A stretch of DNA of 64,000 nt. It comes from CALMKX01 sp036274895. Its GTDB lineage: Bacteria; Acidobacteriota; Thermoanaerobaculia; Multivoradales; SZUA-115. Made by a program: the position numbers and the translations under genes. Positions 34,603 through 43,056 of this stretch are shown one piece after another. The notes beneath the pieces were generated by a model. That model saw only the letters and a program-made list of their open reading frames with translations, had not been told where the DNA came from and did not search any database. The stretch spans positions 192,644-256,643 of the forward strand of contig DASUEU010000069.1 in assembly GCA_036274895.1 (NCBI GenBank), given 5' to 3'. Numbering within the stretch: position 1 is the first letter of the stretch; each line of letters starts with the position of its first letter.

Positions 34603-35388
34603 CTACGAGCCGAGCTTGAGCTGCTCGACGTTCTTGCGGATTGCCTGGATGGCTTGGTCGGTCAGCTCGGTGGGCAAGTCGCCGCCGCCCAGGCCGGTGA
34701 GGATGACGGGCACGCGCAGGGTCACCTCCATCGACACCCCGGCCTTGGTGATCAGCACGAAGGTCTCCGCGTCGTTGACTTGGAGGGTGCCGTCCTTGGC
34801 CAGCTTGCCCGCCGTCTCGAGCTTGCGGGCGAGCCCGCTCGGCAGGTCGCTCCGGCTGGCGGACCAGGCCATGGAGCGCGTGGCGATCGCCACCACGTCC
34901 TGGTAGAAGACGGTATCGGTCTGCTCGTTCAAGGCGTTGCCGGTGGTGTGATCGAAACAGCAGCGATAGATCACCAGCTGGTGCTGGGTGAAATGGACGT
35001 AGGTGACCTCCATGGGGGTGAAGCGCCACAGCCGGTCGCCGCCCTGCTTGCGGCCGAACCGGGCGCCTCCGAGGTTGCGCCACCGGGGCGCCGTGAGGCG
35101 GACCGACTCCCGGACCAGTTGATCGGAAAGGAGACCGCACTTGGTGAGGGATCGGGGTCTCAGGTGATCGAAGTCCTCGGCCTGCCATGCGTCGACTTCC
35201 GTGTCGCTCGGCTTGCGCGACCAGTGGACCAGGAAGGCGCCCGAGCCCAAGGCAGGTAGCAGGAAGAGGCCGAACGTGGGCCAGCTTGGCTGGGTCAGCC
35301 AGAGCACCAGAACACAGCCACCCAGGACGTAGGCCGCCACATGGGGGAAGGGTACGAAGTAATGGCGGAGGCGCGCGCGGTGGTCCAT
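34603..35388 (-). CDS. Membrane protein of unknown function
   Basis: A 261-residue protein with two adjacent membrane segments near the N-terminus (AAYVLGGCVLVLWLTQ and TFGLFLLPALGSGAFLVHW). A ~200-residue soluble domain follows with alternating strands (MEVTYVHFTQHQLVIYRCCF; TVFYQDVVAIATRSMAW; ETFVLITKAGVSMEVTLRVP). These look like a PH-like or SHOCT-less membrane-proximal beta domain, which I cannot assign. It starts 13 bp after the CHAT-TPR stop, so the two are co-transcribed. Confidence 0.7.
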   Translation of the reverse strand: MDHRARLRHYFVPFPHVAAYVLGGCVLVLWLTQPSWPTFGLFLLPALGSGAFLVHWSRKPSDTEVDAWQAEDFDHLRPRSLTKCGLLSDQLVRESVRLTAPRWRNLGGARFGRKQGGDRLWRFTPMEVTYVHFTQHQLVIYRCCFDHTTGNALNEQTDTVFYQDVVAIATRSMAWSASRSDLPSGLARKLETAGKLAKDGTLQVNDAETFVLITKAGVSMEVTLRVPVILTGLGGGDLPTELTDQAIQAIRKNVEQLKLGS

Positions 35389-35401
35389 GGTCTCGGCTCC
35401 C

Positions 35402-36550
35402 TCAGCGAGTCTGTTGTTCGATCAACGTGTGGATCTGCGCATCCCCTATCTCCGCACTCCGCAGCAACCGTCGCGCCTCCCAGGGATCCGTAGGCAGGCG
35501 CAGAGCCACTCCCAAGAGTTCGCGATGATCCGGCCGGGGCTCGGTCATGCCGTTGCCCAGGTAGTAGTCGCGCCGGACGTAGGCGAGCAAGTAGCGGGGA
35601 AGAGATGCGCCGTCGTCGAAGGCCAGTGAGGCTGCCAACTGCTCTTCGATCTTCTTGACCTCGGCTCGGGCGAGGACGCGAGGGCGGCGTCCGCGAAGCA
35701 GGCCGAGGGCCAGGTGGTAGTAGAACCCGGCGGCATCCGGTGCCAAGGCCAGCGCGCGCTCGAGGTGCTTGATCGCAGCGTCGTACATCCGGATCTCGAG
35801 GAACAGCAGCCCCATGGCGTGGTGGACGTCCGCGTCCTCCCTGCCGGCGTCGATCAGTGCCTTGTACTGTCGGATGACCGCTTGAATCTCCGCGGGCGAG
35901 AGGCCTTCGATCTGGGCATAGGTCGTAGGGTCGGGACTTTGCTGGCTGTGGCCGGACTTCTTGCGGGGTCGGAGGGGTGGTCCCTGAAGGAGGATCGGCA
36001 CGGTGTGCCCGTCGAAGTTGCCTTCGAGGAGGAGGCGCGTCTTACCGTGCTCGAACGCTGCCGAATAGTCACAGCCGTCCGCCAGGGCGTCGTAGAAGCC
36101 GCTGACGAAGTGGATCGCCGCCCGGTCCTCGACCTCGCGGCGCATGCCGATGACGAAGGGGATCGAGCGAGCAATCTCCTTCGCCTGGTTTTCGGTGCTG
36201 CAGGCGTTCAGGATCACGCAGTCGAGATCGTCCTGGAAGAGCTGGAAGAGCGCCGCGAGGGCCTCTCCCCGCACCCGCTGGAGCGTCCCGTCGTCGCGTT
36301 CGAGCAGGATCTCCCCGCGCTCCGAGCCGTGACCGGAGAAATGGACGATGCGTGGGTGGAGCTCGAGCACGGCCCGGTGGAGATCCCGGGCACGGGAGGC
36401 GTGGCGCTCTGCGATGGTGAAGCGGTCGCGGTGCTCGGCCAGCCGCAGGCCCTCTCGCAGGTCCCGGATCTCCTGGTCGAAGCGCAGGCGCTGCGTGCCT
36501 TCCGGTGCTGCCGAGAGGAACAAGATGGTCTGGGCTGGCTCGGGGCTCAT
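35402..36550 (-). CDS. CHAT-domain protease with C-terminal TPR
   Basis: A 382-residue protein. An N-terminal CHAT domain has RIVHFSGHGSERGE with His74 and DCVILNACSTE with Cys117, the usual caspase-type dyad. The region AIHFVSGFYDALADGCDYSA completes the fold. The C-terminal half contains TPR-like helices (DVHHAMGLLFLEIRMYDAAI). The ATG at 36550 has GGAGG four to five bases upstream; a longer in-frame start is unsupported. It is the first gene of a leftward three-gene unit with two membrane proteins and is divergent to the 36.7 kb small gene. CHAT proteins of this size serve as effectors in several conflict systems. Confidence 0.85.
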   Translation of the reverse strand: MSPEPAQTILFLSAAPEGTQRLRFDQEIRDLREGLRLAEHRDRFTIAERHASRARDLHRAVLELHPRIVHFSGHGSERGEILLERDDGTLQRVRGEALAALFQLFQDDLDCVILNACSTENQAKEIARSIPFVIGMRREVEDRAAIHFVSGFYDALADGCDYSAAFEHGKTRLLLEGNFDGHTVPILLQGPPLRPRKKSGHSQQSPDPTTYAQIEGLSPAEIQAVIRQYKALIDAGREDADVHHAMGLLFLEIRMYDAAIKHLERALALAPDAAGFYYHLALGLLRGRRPRVLARAEVKKIEEQLAASLAFDDGASLPRYLLAYVRRDYYLGNGMTEPRPDHRELLGVALRLPTDPWEARRLLRSAEIGDAQIHTLIEQQTR

Positions 36551-36694
36551 CGGCCTCCACAGACTCGCCTCCGGGCAGAAGGTTGAGACCTCAGAGATTT
36601 CTCCCCTCCCCCCTGCGATAACGCCCCCCCTCATCCCACTACCCCCCTGAGTGCATGGAGCACCAACCCCTAACCGGATGAGAGGAGCAACACC

Positions 36695-37057
36695 ATGGCC
36701 GTACTGTTCTACAAGTCGAACATCTCCAGCTACCAGATCAGCGACTTCACGGGAGCCGTCCCGACCTCCCAGACCAACAGCTGGAACCTGACGACCTCGG
36801 GAGCGCCGGTGCCCAACGACGAGGCGCGCAGCTGCATCCTGATGGACGTGAGCAAGGGCACGGTGATCTCGGTCTACGACAGCTCGAGCGGCTCCACCAG
36901 CGACGACTACACGACCATCACCGCGCTCGAGAACATCGTCCAGCTGGTGATCTCGACCTTCGAGCAGTCCTTCAGCAGCTCGCAGGTGGTCGTGACCTGG
37001 AACAAGCACAACGGACTGGACGGCAAGGTCTCCCTGATCAAGATCCAGGCCCCGTAA
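36695..37057 (+). CDS. Small Ser/Thr-rich protein, candidate substrate or ligand
   Basis: A 120-residue protein with AGAGGAG eight bases before its ATG. It has an unusually Ser/Thr/Val-rich, low-Arg composition, unlike its GC-rich neighbours. The central block VYDSSSGSTSDDYTTI has the look of a beta-crystallin-like or metal-binding acidic loop; this is only a pattern resemblance. The C-terminus is strand-rich (QVVVTWNKHNGLDGKVSLIK). There is no signal peptide. It lies 77 bp upstream of the metacaspase-like gene on the same strand and could be its substrate, activator or ligand-binding partner. Function is unknown. Confidence 0.7.
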   Translation: MAVLFYKSNISSYQISDFTGAVPTSQTNSWNLTTSGAPVPNDEARSCILMDVSKGTVISVYDSSSGSTSDDYTTITALENIVQLVISTFEQSFSSSQVVVTWNKHNGLDGKVSLIKIQAP

Positions 37058-37134
37058 GGCGGCCGGTTCTCAACCGAAGGGCCGCGAGCGGGTTCTCTTC
37101 GGGGTGAACGCCCACCCCGAAGGGAGCCCCGCCC

Positions 37135-39417
37135 ATGCCTGCTTCCCGCCCCGCCCGCCGCGCCGTCATCGTCGGCATCAATCGCTACACCCATCCGCTC
37201 AGCTCCGATGAGGTCGCCCTCGGTGCCGGCCGGGACTGCGCCCCGGCCCTGCGTTGGACGGACCTGCTCGGTGCGGTGCCGGATGCATGGGATTTTCAGG
37301 AGCTGCTGACTCGGCGCTTCGACTTCGAGCTCGAGCACTGCAAGTTGCTGACGAACGAGGAAGCGACCCGGGAGGGCATTCGCCAGGCCCTCGAGGAGGT
37401 GCTCGTCGGGCCGGCCGAGGCGGGGGATGAGCTGGTGTTCTATTACTCGGGGCATGGCTCGCGGGTGCCCAACTCGCTGTCGCCGGAGCCGGACGGGATG
37501 GACGAGTCGCTGGTGCCGTCCGACTCGGCCCGCGGCGCCCTCGACCTGCGGGACAAGGAGCTGCGGCGGCTGCTCCATCCGGTGCTGGAACGCAAGGCGC
37601 GGCTGACGGCGATCCTCGACTCTTGCCACAGCGGCTCGGCCCTGCGGGGGCTACCGGGGTGGGCGCAGCGCCGGGGGGTGGTGCCTGACACCCGCGACGC
37701 GGCGGACCCGGGCCCCTGGGGGCCGACGCTCGAGGCGTCCGGGGCCCTGGTGCTCTCGGCCTGCCAGGACGACCAAGGGGCCTGGGAGACGGCCGAGGAC
37801 GGCCGGCCCCGCGGGGCCTTCTCGCGGGCCTTCTTCCGGGTGCTGGCCGAAGCGGGCGGGGACGAGAGCGTGGAGGCCCTGTTCCTGCGCAGCAAGGCCC
37901 TGCTACAACTGGGCACTCGCTTTCAGGAGCCGGTTCTCGGGGGGCCGAAGGAGCGTTGGTCGGCGAAGATCTTCGGCACCGAGAAGGTGCGCAGCCGCCG
38001 GCTGATCGCGGTGGGACGGGTCGGCGAGGATGGGCTCCTGGGGCTCCAGGGCGGCTGGGTGCACGGCCTCGCCGTGGGCAGCGGACTGGTGCGCTCGCGG
38101 CACGCCGGCGAGGGGGGCCGGGTGCGCGTGACGGAGGTGCTGGGGCCGGTCTCGGCCACGGGGTTGCAGGTCGGGGGAGAAGACGCCCCCCTGGCCGTGG
38201 GGGACCTGTTGGCCGTGGACGCCCGGCAGGTGGCGGTGGAATCCCCCCTGAAGGTCTTCGTGCCGACGGCGGCCGAGGGCTGGCGGAAGACCGTCGCCTG
38301 GGTGGAAGGGCTGCGGCGCCGCGCCGAGGCGGCGGGTCTGGGGTGGGCGGAGGATCCCGTTTCTGCCGACGTGGGCGTGGTCATGAGCCCGCGGGGGGAG
38401 GCCTGGGCTCTGACCGGAGGGGACGGCCGAATCCTGCCGATCGAGCACGAAGACCGCGCCGAGCGGGTGATCGAGCTCGCCCGGAACCTGGGGGCCGGGC
38501 GCGACCTGTTCGTGAGCCTGCCGGCCTCCGAGGCCCTGGCCGAGGCGCTCGTCGAGGGTTTCGGCCAGGACAGCGACGCCGTCGAGGTGGTGGAGGACCC
38601 GAGCGCCGCGGACTACCTGCTGACCGGGCGCTGGAACGCCGGGGGCGTCGAATACGCCTGGGTGCGGCCCGAGGTGCTGGCCGAGGACGACCTCGCCTCC
38701 GCCCTGCCCCTGCGCACCGACTTCCATCGGCTTGGTGAGGACGACCGCACGGGGGCCGAGCAACTCGCCTGGCTCCTGCGCGAGGTGGCCCTGCGCCTGG
38801 CCAAGATCCGCTCCTGGTTGACCTTGGAGTCTCCCCGGGCGGACACCTGGGGCTACGAGCTGGCTCTGGAGGTCGGTGGGCGACGCGTCACGGGCGGCGG
38901 CGAGCTTCTCCAGGGGGAGGTCTACAGCCCCCTGCTGTTGCGGTCCAATGGGGAAGGGCGGAACCGGCTGGAGCGCCGCTGGGTCTACGTCCTCACCCTC
39001 GACAGCTTCGGCAAGGTGCAGCTTCTCTACCCGGTCTCCGCCTTCGGCAACGTCGAGAACCGCTTTCCCTTGGACGAGCGCGAGGCACCGGAAACGATCC
39101 GCCTGCCCTGCGGCCGGGGCTACCGTATCGGCGCTCCGTTCGGGGTGGATTTCTTCTTCTTGCTGACCTCGGCCGAGGCTGTGCCCAACCCCTGGATCCT
39201 CGAGTCCGAGGGTGTCCGGCTGCGCGGGGAAGGCAGCCCGAGTGCCCTCGAGCGCTTGCTGACCGGCCGGGGTGCGGTCCTGAGGGGCTCGGAGCCGGTG
39301 GCGGTGCCGAAAGCTTGGTCGCTGGAGCGGTTCTCGATCCGGACGCGGGGGCGGGTGGTCGGGGATCTCGAGGCGGAAGCGACCGAGCCGGCGGTGCGGA
39401 TGCGGGCGCCGGTGTAG
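37135..39417 (+). CDS. Metacaspase-like (C14) protease with C-terminal DUF4384-like domain
   Basis: A 760-residue protein. The first ~250 residues form a C14 caspase domain: AVIVGINRY start strand, FYYSGHGS with catalytic His107 and ILDSCHSGSA with catalytic Cys164. A middle region of unclear fold (about 280-600) follows. The C-terminus resembles DUF4384: YVLTLDSFGKVQLLYPV, GRGYRIGAPFGVDFFFLLTS. DUF4384 often accompanies bacterial caspases. The ATG has an AGGGAG ribosome-binding site. It lies between the small Ser/Thr-rich protein and the CHAT-FGE gene, so the three probably form one rightward unit. Confidence 0.85.
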   Translation: MPASRPARRAVIVGINRYTHPLSSDEVALGAGRDCAPALRWTDLLGAVPDAWDFQELLTRRFDFELEHCKLLTNEEATREGIRQALEEVLVGPAEAGDELVFYYSGHGSRVPNSLSPEPDGMDESLVPSDSARGALDLRDKELRRLLHPVLERKARLTAILDSCHSGSALRGLPGWAQRRGVVPDTRDAADPGPWGPTLEASGALVLSACQDDQGAWETAEDGRPRGAFSRAFFRVLAEAGGDESVEALFLRSKALLQLGTRFQEPVLGGPKERWSAKIFGTEKVRSRRLIAVGRVGEDGLLGLQGGWVHGLAVGSGLVRSRHAGEGGRVRVTEVLGPVSATGLQVGGEDAPLAVGDLLAVDARQVAVESPLKVFVPTAAEGWRKTVAWVEGLRRRAEAAGLGWAEDPVSADVGVVMSPRGEAWALTGGDGRILPIEHEDRAERVIELARNLGAGRDLFVSLPASEALAEALVEGFGQDSDAVEVVEDPSAADYLLTGRWNAGGVEYAWVRPEVLAEDDLASALPLRTDFHRLGEDDRTGAEQLAWLLREVALRLAKIRSWLTLESPRADTWGYELALEVGGRRVTGGGELLQGEVYSPLLLRSNGEGRNRLERRWVYVLTLDSFGKVQLLYPVSAFGNVENRFPLDEREAPETIRLPCGRGYRIGAPFGVDFFFLLTSAEAVPNPWILESEGVRLRGEGSPSALERLLTGRGAVLRGSEPVAVPKAWSLERFSIRTRGRVVGDLEAEATEPAVRMRAPV

Positions 39418-39472
39418 ATCGTGTGCCGGGAGGCTCGTCAACCAACGGGACGCCGAGAGTGTCTCTGTCATC

Positions 39473-41329
39473 GTGCGAAGCGACCTGCGCAGTGAACCCT
39501 CGGAGCGGGAAGACGCCCGCCCCCATCTCGAGGTCTTCGTCGAGCGAGGCGACGACCTCGAGTTCGAGGTCCACGTCGAGACCTCGCTCGGGGATGGACC
39601 GGCCCGTCGTCGCTTCCGGGAGCCCTTCGCCGAGCGCGAGGTCGCGGCCCTCCACCAGTGGGCCGCTTCCGGCCGCGGCTCGAAGCGGGTCTGGGACTCC
39701 GAGACCGAGCCGCGTGAGCAGCTGCGCCAGCTCGGCCAGCGCCTGTTCGAGGCGGTCTTCGCCGGCGAGGTGCTGAGCCGGCTGCGCAGCGCCCTGGCGG
39801 CGGCCCGCGAGCACGGCCGGCCCTTGGCCCTTCGTCTGCGTCTGCGGGGAGACGCCCGCCTGGCGGAGTGGCCCTGGGAGTCGCTGTGGGACCCGCATTC
39901 TCGGAGTTACCTGGCCCTGGACCAGGTCACGGTGTCGCGTGTCGTGGAGGAGGTTTCGGGCACGCCGCGTTCGAACGGGGGCCGCGAGCTGCGGGTGCTG
40001 GTAGTGGCCGCGTCGCCTCGGGGCCAGGCCGACCTCGGCGTGGACGGCGAGCTGGCGCAGATCCAGGCCGCCTTCGCGGGCGGGTCCGGCCGTCGCAACG
40101 TGACCCTCGTTTCCCATCCGCACGCCACGCGCCGCACTCTTCGCGAGCTGCTCAAGAGGGCACACTTCGACGTGCTGCACTTCATTGGCCACGGCGAGCC
40201 GGCGGCGATCCTGCTCGAGGGCGAGGGCGGACGGCCCGATCCCGTTTCGGCCCAGGAGCTGTCCGGGATGTTCCGTCGGCGGCCGGTCCGGGGGCGTCGC
40301 AGGAGTCCGACTCTGCCCCGGCTGGTGGTGCTCAACGCCTGTGACAGTGCCCGGCTGCCGGGCTCGGGCCGGCTCGATGGGCTGGCTCAGCAGCTGGTGC
40401 GGTCGGGGGTACCCGCCGTCATCGCCATGGCCTTTCCGATCTCGGACGGCACGGCGCTGCGCTTCTCCGAGGAGCTCTACGACCGGCTGGCGCTGGGAGT
40501 CGGCCCAGAGGAGGCCCTCACCGAGGTGCGCAACGAGCTGTCCACCCGCGGGCACGGCACGGGGTGGCTGGCGCCCGTGCTGTACCTGCACCCGCAGCGG
40601 TCGCAGCTGGGACCAGAAGCATGGCCGCTGCGTCCGGCACCGTGGCCTCGCTGGCTCGGGGGCCTGGGACTGGCCTCCCTGGCCGGCTGGTTGCTTTGGC
40701 TCTGGTACAGCAACCTCCCGGTGGTCTTGCCGCCTTCGGATCCCGCCTGCCCCTCGCCCGATCTCGTCGAGCTGCACTTCGTGAAGATCGACCCGGCGGG
40801 CGGTCAGAAACCTTTCTGCATGATGGCGACCGAGCTGACGGAAGGGCAGTGGGCGGCGATCACGGGCAAGCCGGCGAAGAGGCCGGACTTTCCCAAGGGG
40901 AATCTCTCGTACGAGGACAGCCTGGAGCTGATCGAAAGGCTCGACGAGCTGGCGGGAGCAGCGGTCCACCGACTGCCCACCAACGCCGAATGGGACCTCG
41001 CTGCGGCATGGGCCGACGGTCCGGAGGATCTCTCGCGGTACGCCAACTGCCGGAACCCGGAGCGCTCCGATGGGTACGAGGGCCTCGCGCGGGTCGCCTC
41101 CTTCGAGCCGAATGGTGCGGGGCTCTACGACATGGTGGGCAGCGTCTGGGAGTGGGTGAGCGATGGTGAAGGTGAGGCCGGCCCGAAGAGAGTACGGCGC
41201 GGAGGTTCGTACGAGACGGGACCCACCAGCTGCAACACGACCACCCGCGGCGAATCCGGCCCCGGCAAGAGTGCCGCCGACCATGGGCTGCGGTTGGTGC
41301 GGGACCTGGAGACTGCTTCTCGCCCTTGA
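39473..41329 (+). CDS. CHAT - transmembrane - FGE-sulfatase fusion
   Basis: A 618-residue protein from a GTG start. The N-terminal ~380 residues form a CHAT domain with VLHFIGHGEP (His240) and LVVLNACDSAR (Cys290). One transmembrane segment (about 394-412, LGGLGLASLAGWLLWLWY) follows. The C-terminal ~190 residues match the formylglycine-generating enzyme (FGE)-sulfatase fold: ATELTEGQWAAITG, HRLPTNAEWDLAAAW, GLYDMVGSVWEWVSDG and RVRRGGSYETGP. The two active-site cysteines of true FGE are not both present at the C-terminus, so this domain may be a binding module, as in many conflict-system proteins. It follows the metacaspase gene by 55 bp. Confidence 0.85.
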   Translation: MRSDLRSEPSEREDARPHLEVFVERGDDLEFEVHVETSLGDGPARRRFREPFAEREVAALHQWAASGRGSKRVWDSETEPREQLRQLGQRLFEAVFAGEVLSRLRSALAAAREHGRPLALRLRLRGDARLAEWPWESLWDPHSRSYLALDQVTVSRVVEEVSGTPRSNGGRELRVLVVAASPRGQADLGVDGELAQIQAAFAGGSGRRNVTLVSHPHATRRTLRELLKRAHFDVLHFIGHGEPAAILLEGEGGRPDPVSAQELSGMFRRRPVRGRRRSPTLPRLVVLNACDSARLPGSGRLDGLAQQLVRSGVPAVIAMAFPISDGTALRFSEELYDRLALGVGPEEALTEVRNELSTRGHGTGWLAPVLYLHPQRSQLGPEAWPLRPAPWPRWLGGLGLASLAGWLLWLWYSNLPVVLPPSDPACPSPDLVELHFVKIDPAGGQKPFCMMATELTEGQWAAITGKPAKRPDFPKGNLSYEDSLELIERLDELAGAAVHRLPTNAEWDLAAAWADGPEDLSRYANCRNPERSDGYEGLARVASFEPNGAGLYDMVGSVWEWVSDGEGEAGPKRVRRGGSYETGPTSCNTTTRGESGPGKSAADHGLRLVRDLETASRP

Positions 41330-41373
41330 ACCCTGGGGTGGCTGGTTGCGCTCGAGCCTCGACGCGGCTAGGC

Positions 41374-41399
41374 TGTGCACGATGTTCACTCCGTGCACA
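41374..41399. promoter_or_regulatory. Perfect palindromic operator of the toxin-antitoxin pair
   Basis: TGTGCACG (41374-41381) and CGTGCACA (41392-41399) are perfect inverted repeats separated by ten bases. They end 16 bp before the ATG of the DUF433 antitoxin. This is where ribbon-helix-helix antitoxins usually bind to repress their own operon, so it is a likely autoregulatory operator. Confidence 0.65.
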
Positions 41400-41415
41400 A
41401 TGTCTTGAGGTGACC

Positions 41416-41835
41416 ATGGCGACCAAGACCAGAGGGCTACGCATTCCCGAAGAGCTGGACCGCGCCATCAGCCGAGAATCCCAGGTCCGGGGCAAGTCCT
41501 GGGGTTCGATGACCGCGGAGCTACTCGAGGAGTCCCTGCGGATGCGCCGCGCCCCCGGCGTCGTCTTCCTGGACGGGCCGGCGGGCCGGCGGGCGGCGAT
41601 CGCGGCTTCCGGGCTGGACGTCTGGGAGGTGATCGCCACCTGGAAAGCCGAGGGCGGCAGTTTCCCGGTGCTCCGCAATTCCTATCCCTGGCTCACCGAG
41701 CCCCAGCTGCGGGCGGCGGTCTCCTACTACGAGCTCTATCCCACCGAGATCGACGCCCGGCTGGCCAACGAGGCCGAGTGGACGCCGGAGCGGGTGGCTC
41801 GGGAGCTGCCTTTCGCCCGTCCCCGCGCCGTCTAG
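41416..41835 (+). CDS. DUF433-family antitoxin with N-terminal RHH-like segment
   Basis: A 139-residue protein whose ATG has a strong GAGGTGA ribosome-binding site. The N-terminus (GLRIPEELDRAISRESQVRG) looks like a ribbon-helix-helix DNA-binding segment. The rest matches the DUF433 winged-helix family (FPVLRNSYPWLTEPQLRAAV; YYELYPTEIDARL). DUF433 proteins are paired with DUF5615 PIN-like toxins. The toxin gene begins 9 bp downstream, and a palindrome just upstream supports autorepression. This pair stands between the island and the housekeeping genes. Confidence 0.8.
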   Translation: MATKTRGLRIPEELDRAISRESQVRGKSWGSMTAELLEESLRMRRAPGVVFLDGPAGRRAAIAASGLDVWEVIATWKAEGGSFPVLRNSYPWLTEPQLRAAVSYYELYPTEIDARLANEAEWTPERVARELPFARPRAV

Positions 41836-41844
41836 CGGCTGCGC

Positions 41845-42201
41845 ATGCTCTTCTTGCTCGACGAGGATCTGAACCCGGCGGTCGCGGCGATCGGCCGCGG
41901 GCTGGGCTTGGACGTCGAGTCGGTCCACGAGATCGACCGGCGAGGCTTCGGCGATGAGGAGCAGCTGCGGTTCTCGGCCGCTCGAGGTTGCATCTTCGTA
42001 TCTCGCAACCGCGACGACTTCCTGCGCCTGACGGTGGCGTTCTTTCAGGCTGGTGAGCCTCACTTCGGGCTCCTGATCGTGCCGTACAGCCTGCCGAACC
42101 ACCGACCGGAACGCATCGCCCACGCTTTGGAGCGCTGGGCGAGGCGGTGGCCCGACCCGGGTCCGTACTTCGTCGACTTCCTCTCCGCTGGTGAGAGGTA
42201 G
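41845..42201 (+). CDS. DUF5615 PIN-like toxin
   Basis: A 118-residue protein beginning MLFLLDEDLNPAVAAIGRGL, the typical DUF5615 PIN-like start with acidic residues at the nuclease-like site. FVSRNRDDFLRL provides a second conserved acidic segment. PIN-like toxins are RNases, but catalysis is not proven for DUF5615. No separate ribosome-binding site is seen; translation probably couples to the antitoxin stop 9 bp upstream. Confidence 0.8.
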   Translation: MLFLLDEDLNPAVAAIGRGLGLDVESVHEIDRRGFGDEEQLRFSAARGCIFVSRNRDDFLRLTVAFFQAGEPHFGLLIVPYSLPNHRPERIAHALERWARRWPDPGPYFVDFLSAGER

Positions 42202-42240
42202 GATCAGGGTTCCATCCCCATTCCCCCAGGAGCCCCGCCC

Positions 42241-43005
42241 ATGCTCGAGATCACCGCCCACGGCCCGATTCGTGAGATCCGCTTCAACCGTCCCCCGGTC
42301 AATGCCCTTTCGCCCGAGCTGGTGGCGGCGTTGCGGGGGGAGCTGGCCGGGGCGGTGCGGGATGGGGTGGAGGCGCTGGTGCTGTCCGGGCCGCCGCGGC
42401 GGTTCTCGGGCGGGCTGGACGTGCCCCTTCTGCTGAGCTTCGACCGGCCGGCGATTCTGGCCATGTGGCGAGAGTTCTACGGCCTGATGCGCGACCTCGC
42501 GGCCTGCCCGATCCCGATCGCCGCGGCGATCACCGGTCACGCGCCAGCCGGCGGGGCGGTGCTCTCGATGTTCTGCGATCGTCGCTTCATGGCCGAGGGG
42601 GACGAGAAGGGGCCTTACCTCATTGGCTTGAACGAGGTGCGGGTGGGCCTCTCGATGCCGCCGGTGATCGCCCGCACCTGCGCCCGCGTGGTGGGGGAGC
42701 GCCACGCGGCGCGGATGTGCATGGAAGGCGCCCTGATGCCGGCCGCCGAGGCCCACGCCATCGGCTTCGTGGACCGTCTGGTGCCGGGGGAAGCGGTGGT
42801 GGAGGAGGCCCTGGCCTGGTGCCGGGGCGTGCTGGCCCTGCCGCGGCAGGCCATGCTCGCCACCCGCCGGCTGTTCCGGGCGCCGATCGTGGCCCTGCTC
42901 GACGAGGACACCGGGGAGATCGAGACCATGGCGGACGTGTGGTTTTCCGCCGAGACCCAGGGGGCGATGCGGGCGATGGTGGAGGGGCTGAAGAGGAAGG
43001 GGTGA
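42241..43005 (+). CDS. Enoyl-CoA hydratase/isomerase family protein
   Basis: A 254-residue crotonase-fold protein with AGGAG eight bases before the ATG. Conserved crotonase features are FNRPPVNALS, the oxyanion-hole strand RFSGGLDV, PIAAAITGHAPAGGAVLS and the segment MEGALMPAAEAHAIGFVDRL. These proteins hydrate, isomerise or cleave acyl-CoA thioesters. The glutamates of bona fide enoyl-CoA hydratases are not obvious, so it may be an isomerase or other crotonase. It lies 39 bp downstream of the toxin gene. Confidence 0.85.
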   Translation: MLEITAHGPIREIRFNRPPVNALSPELVAALRGELAGAVRDGVEALVLSGPPRRFSGGLDVPLLLSFDRPAILAMWREFYGLMRDLAACPIPIAAAITGHAPAGGAVLSMFCDRRFMAEGDEKGPYLIGLNEVRVGLSMPPVIARTCARVVGERHAARMCMEGALMPAAEAHAIGFVDRLVPGEAVVEEALAWCRGVLALPRQAMLATRRLFRAPIVALLDEDTGEIETMADVWFSAETQGAMRAMVEGLKRKG

Positions 43006-43056
43006 GGGGGGGCTGTGTTAGCGTCCGCCGAAACGTCGTTTCGGAGGGACTCCCGG

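Noticed and set aside
37903..39471. A 522-codon minus-strand frame
   Set aside because: It is antisense to the metacaspase gene, His/Gln/Pro-rich, without a plausible start signal.
38993..41398. An 801-codon minus-strand frame
   Set aside because: It is antisense to the metacaspase and CHAT-FGE genes and shows only low-complexity composition.
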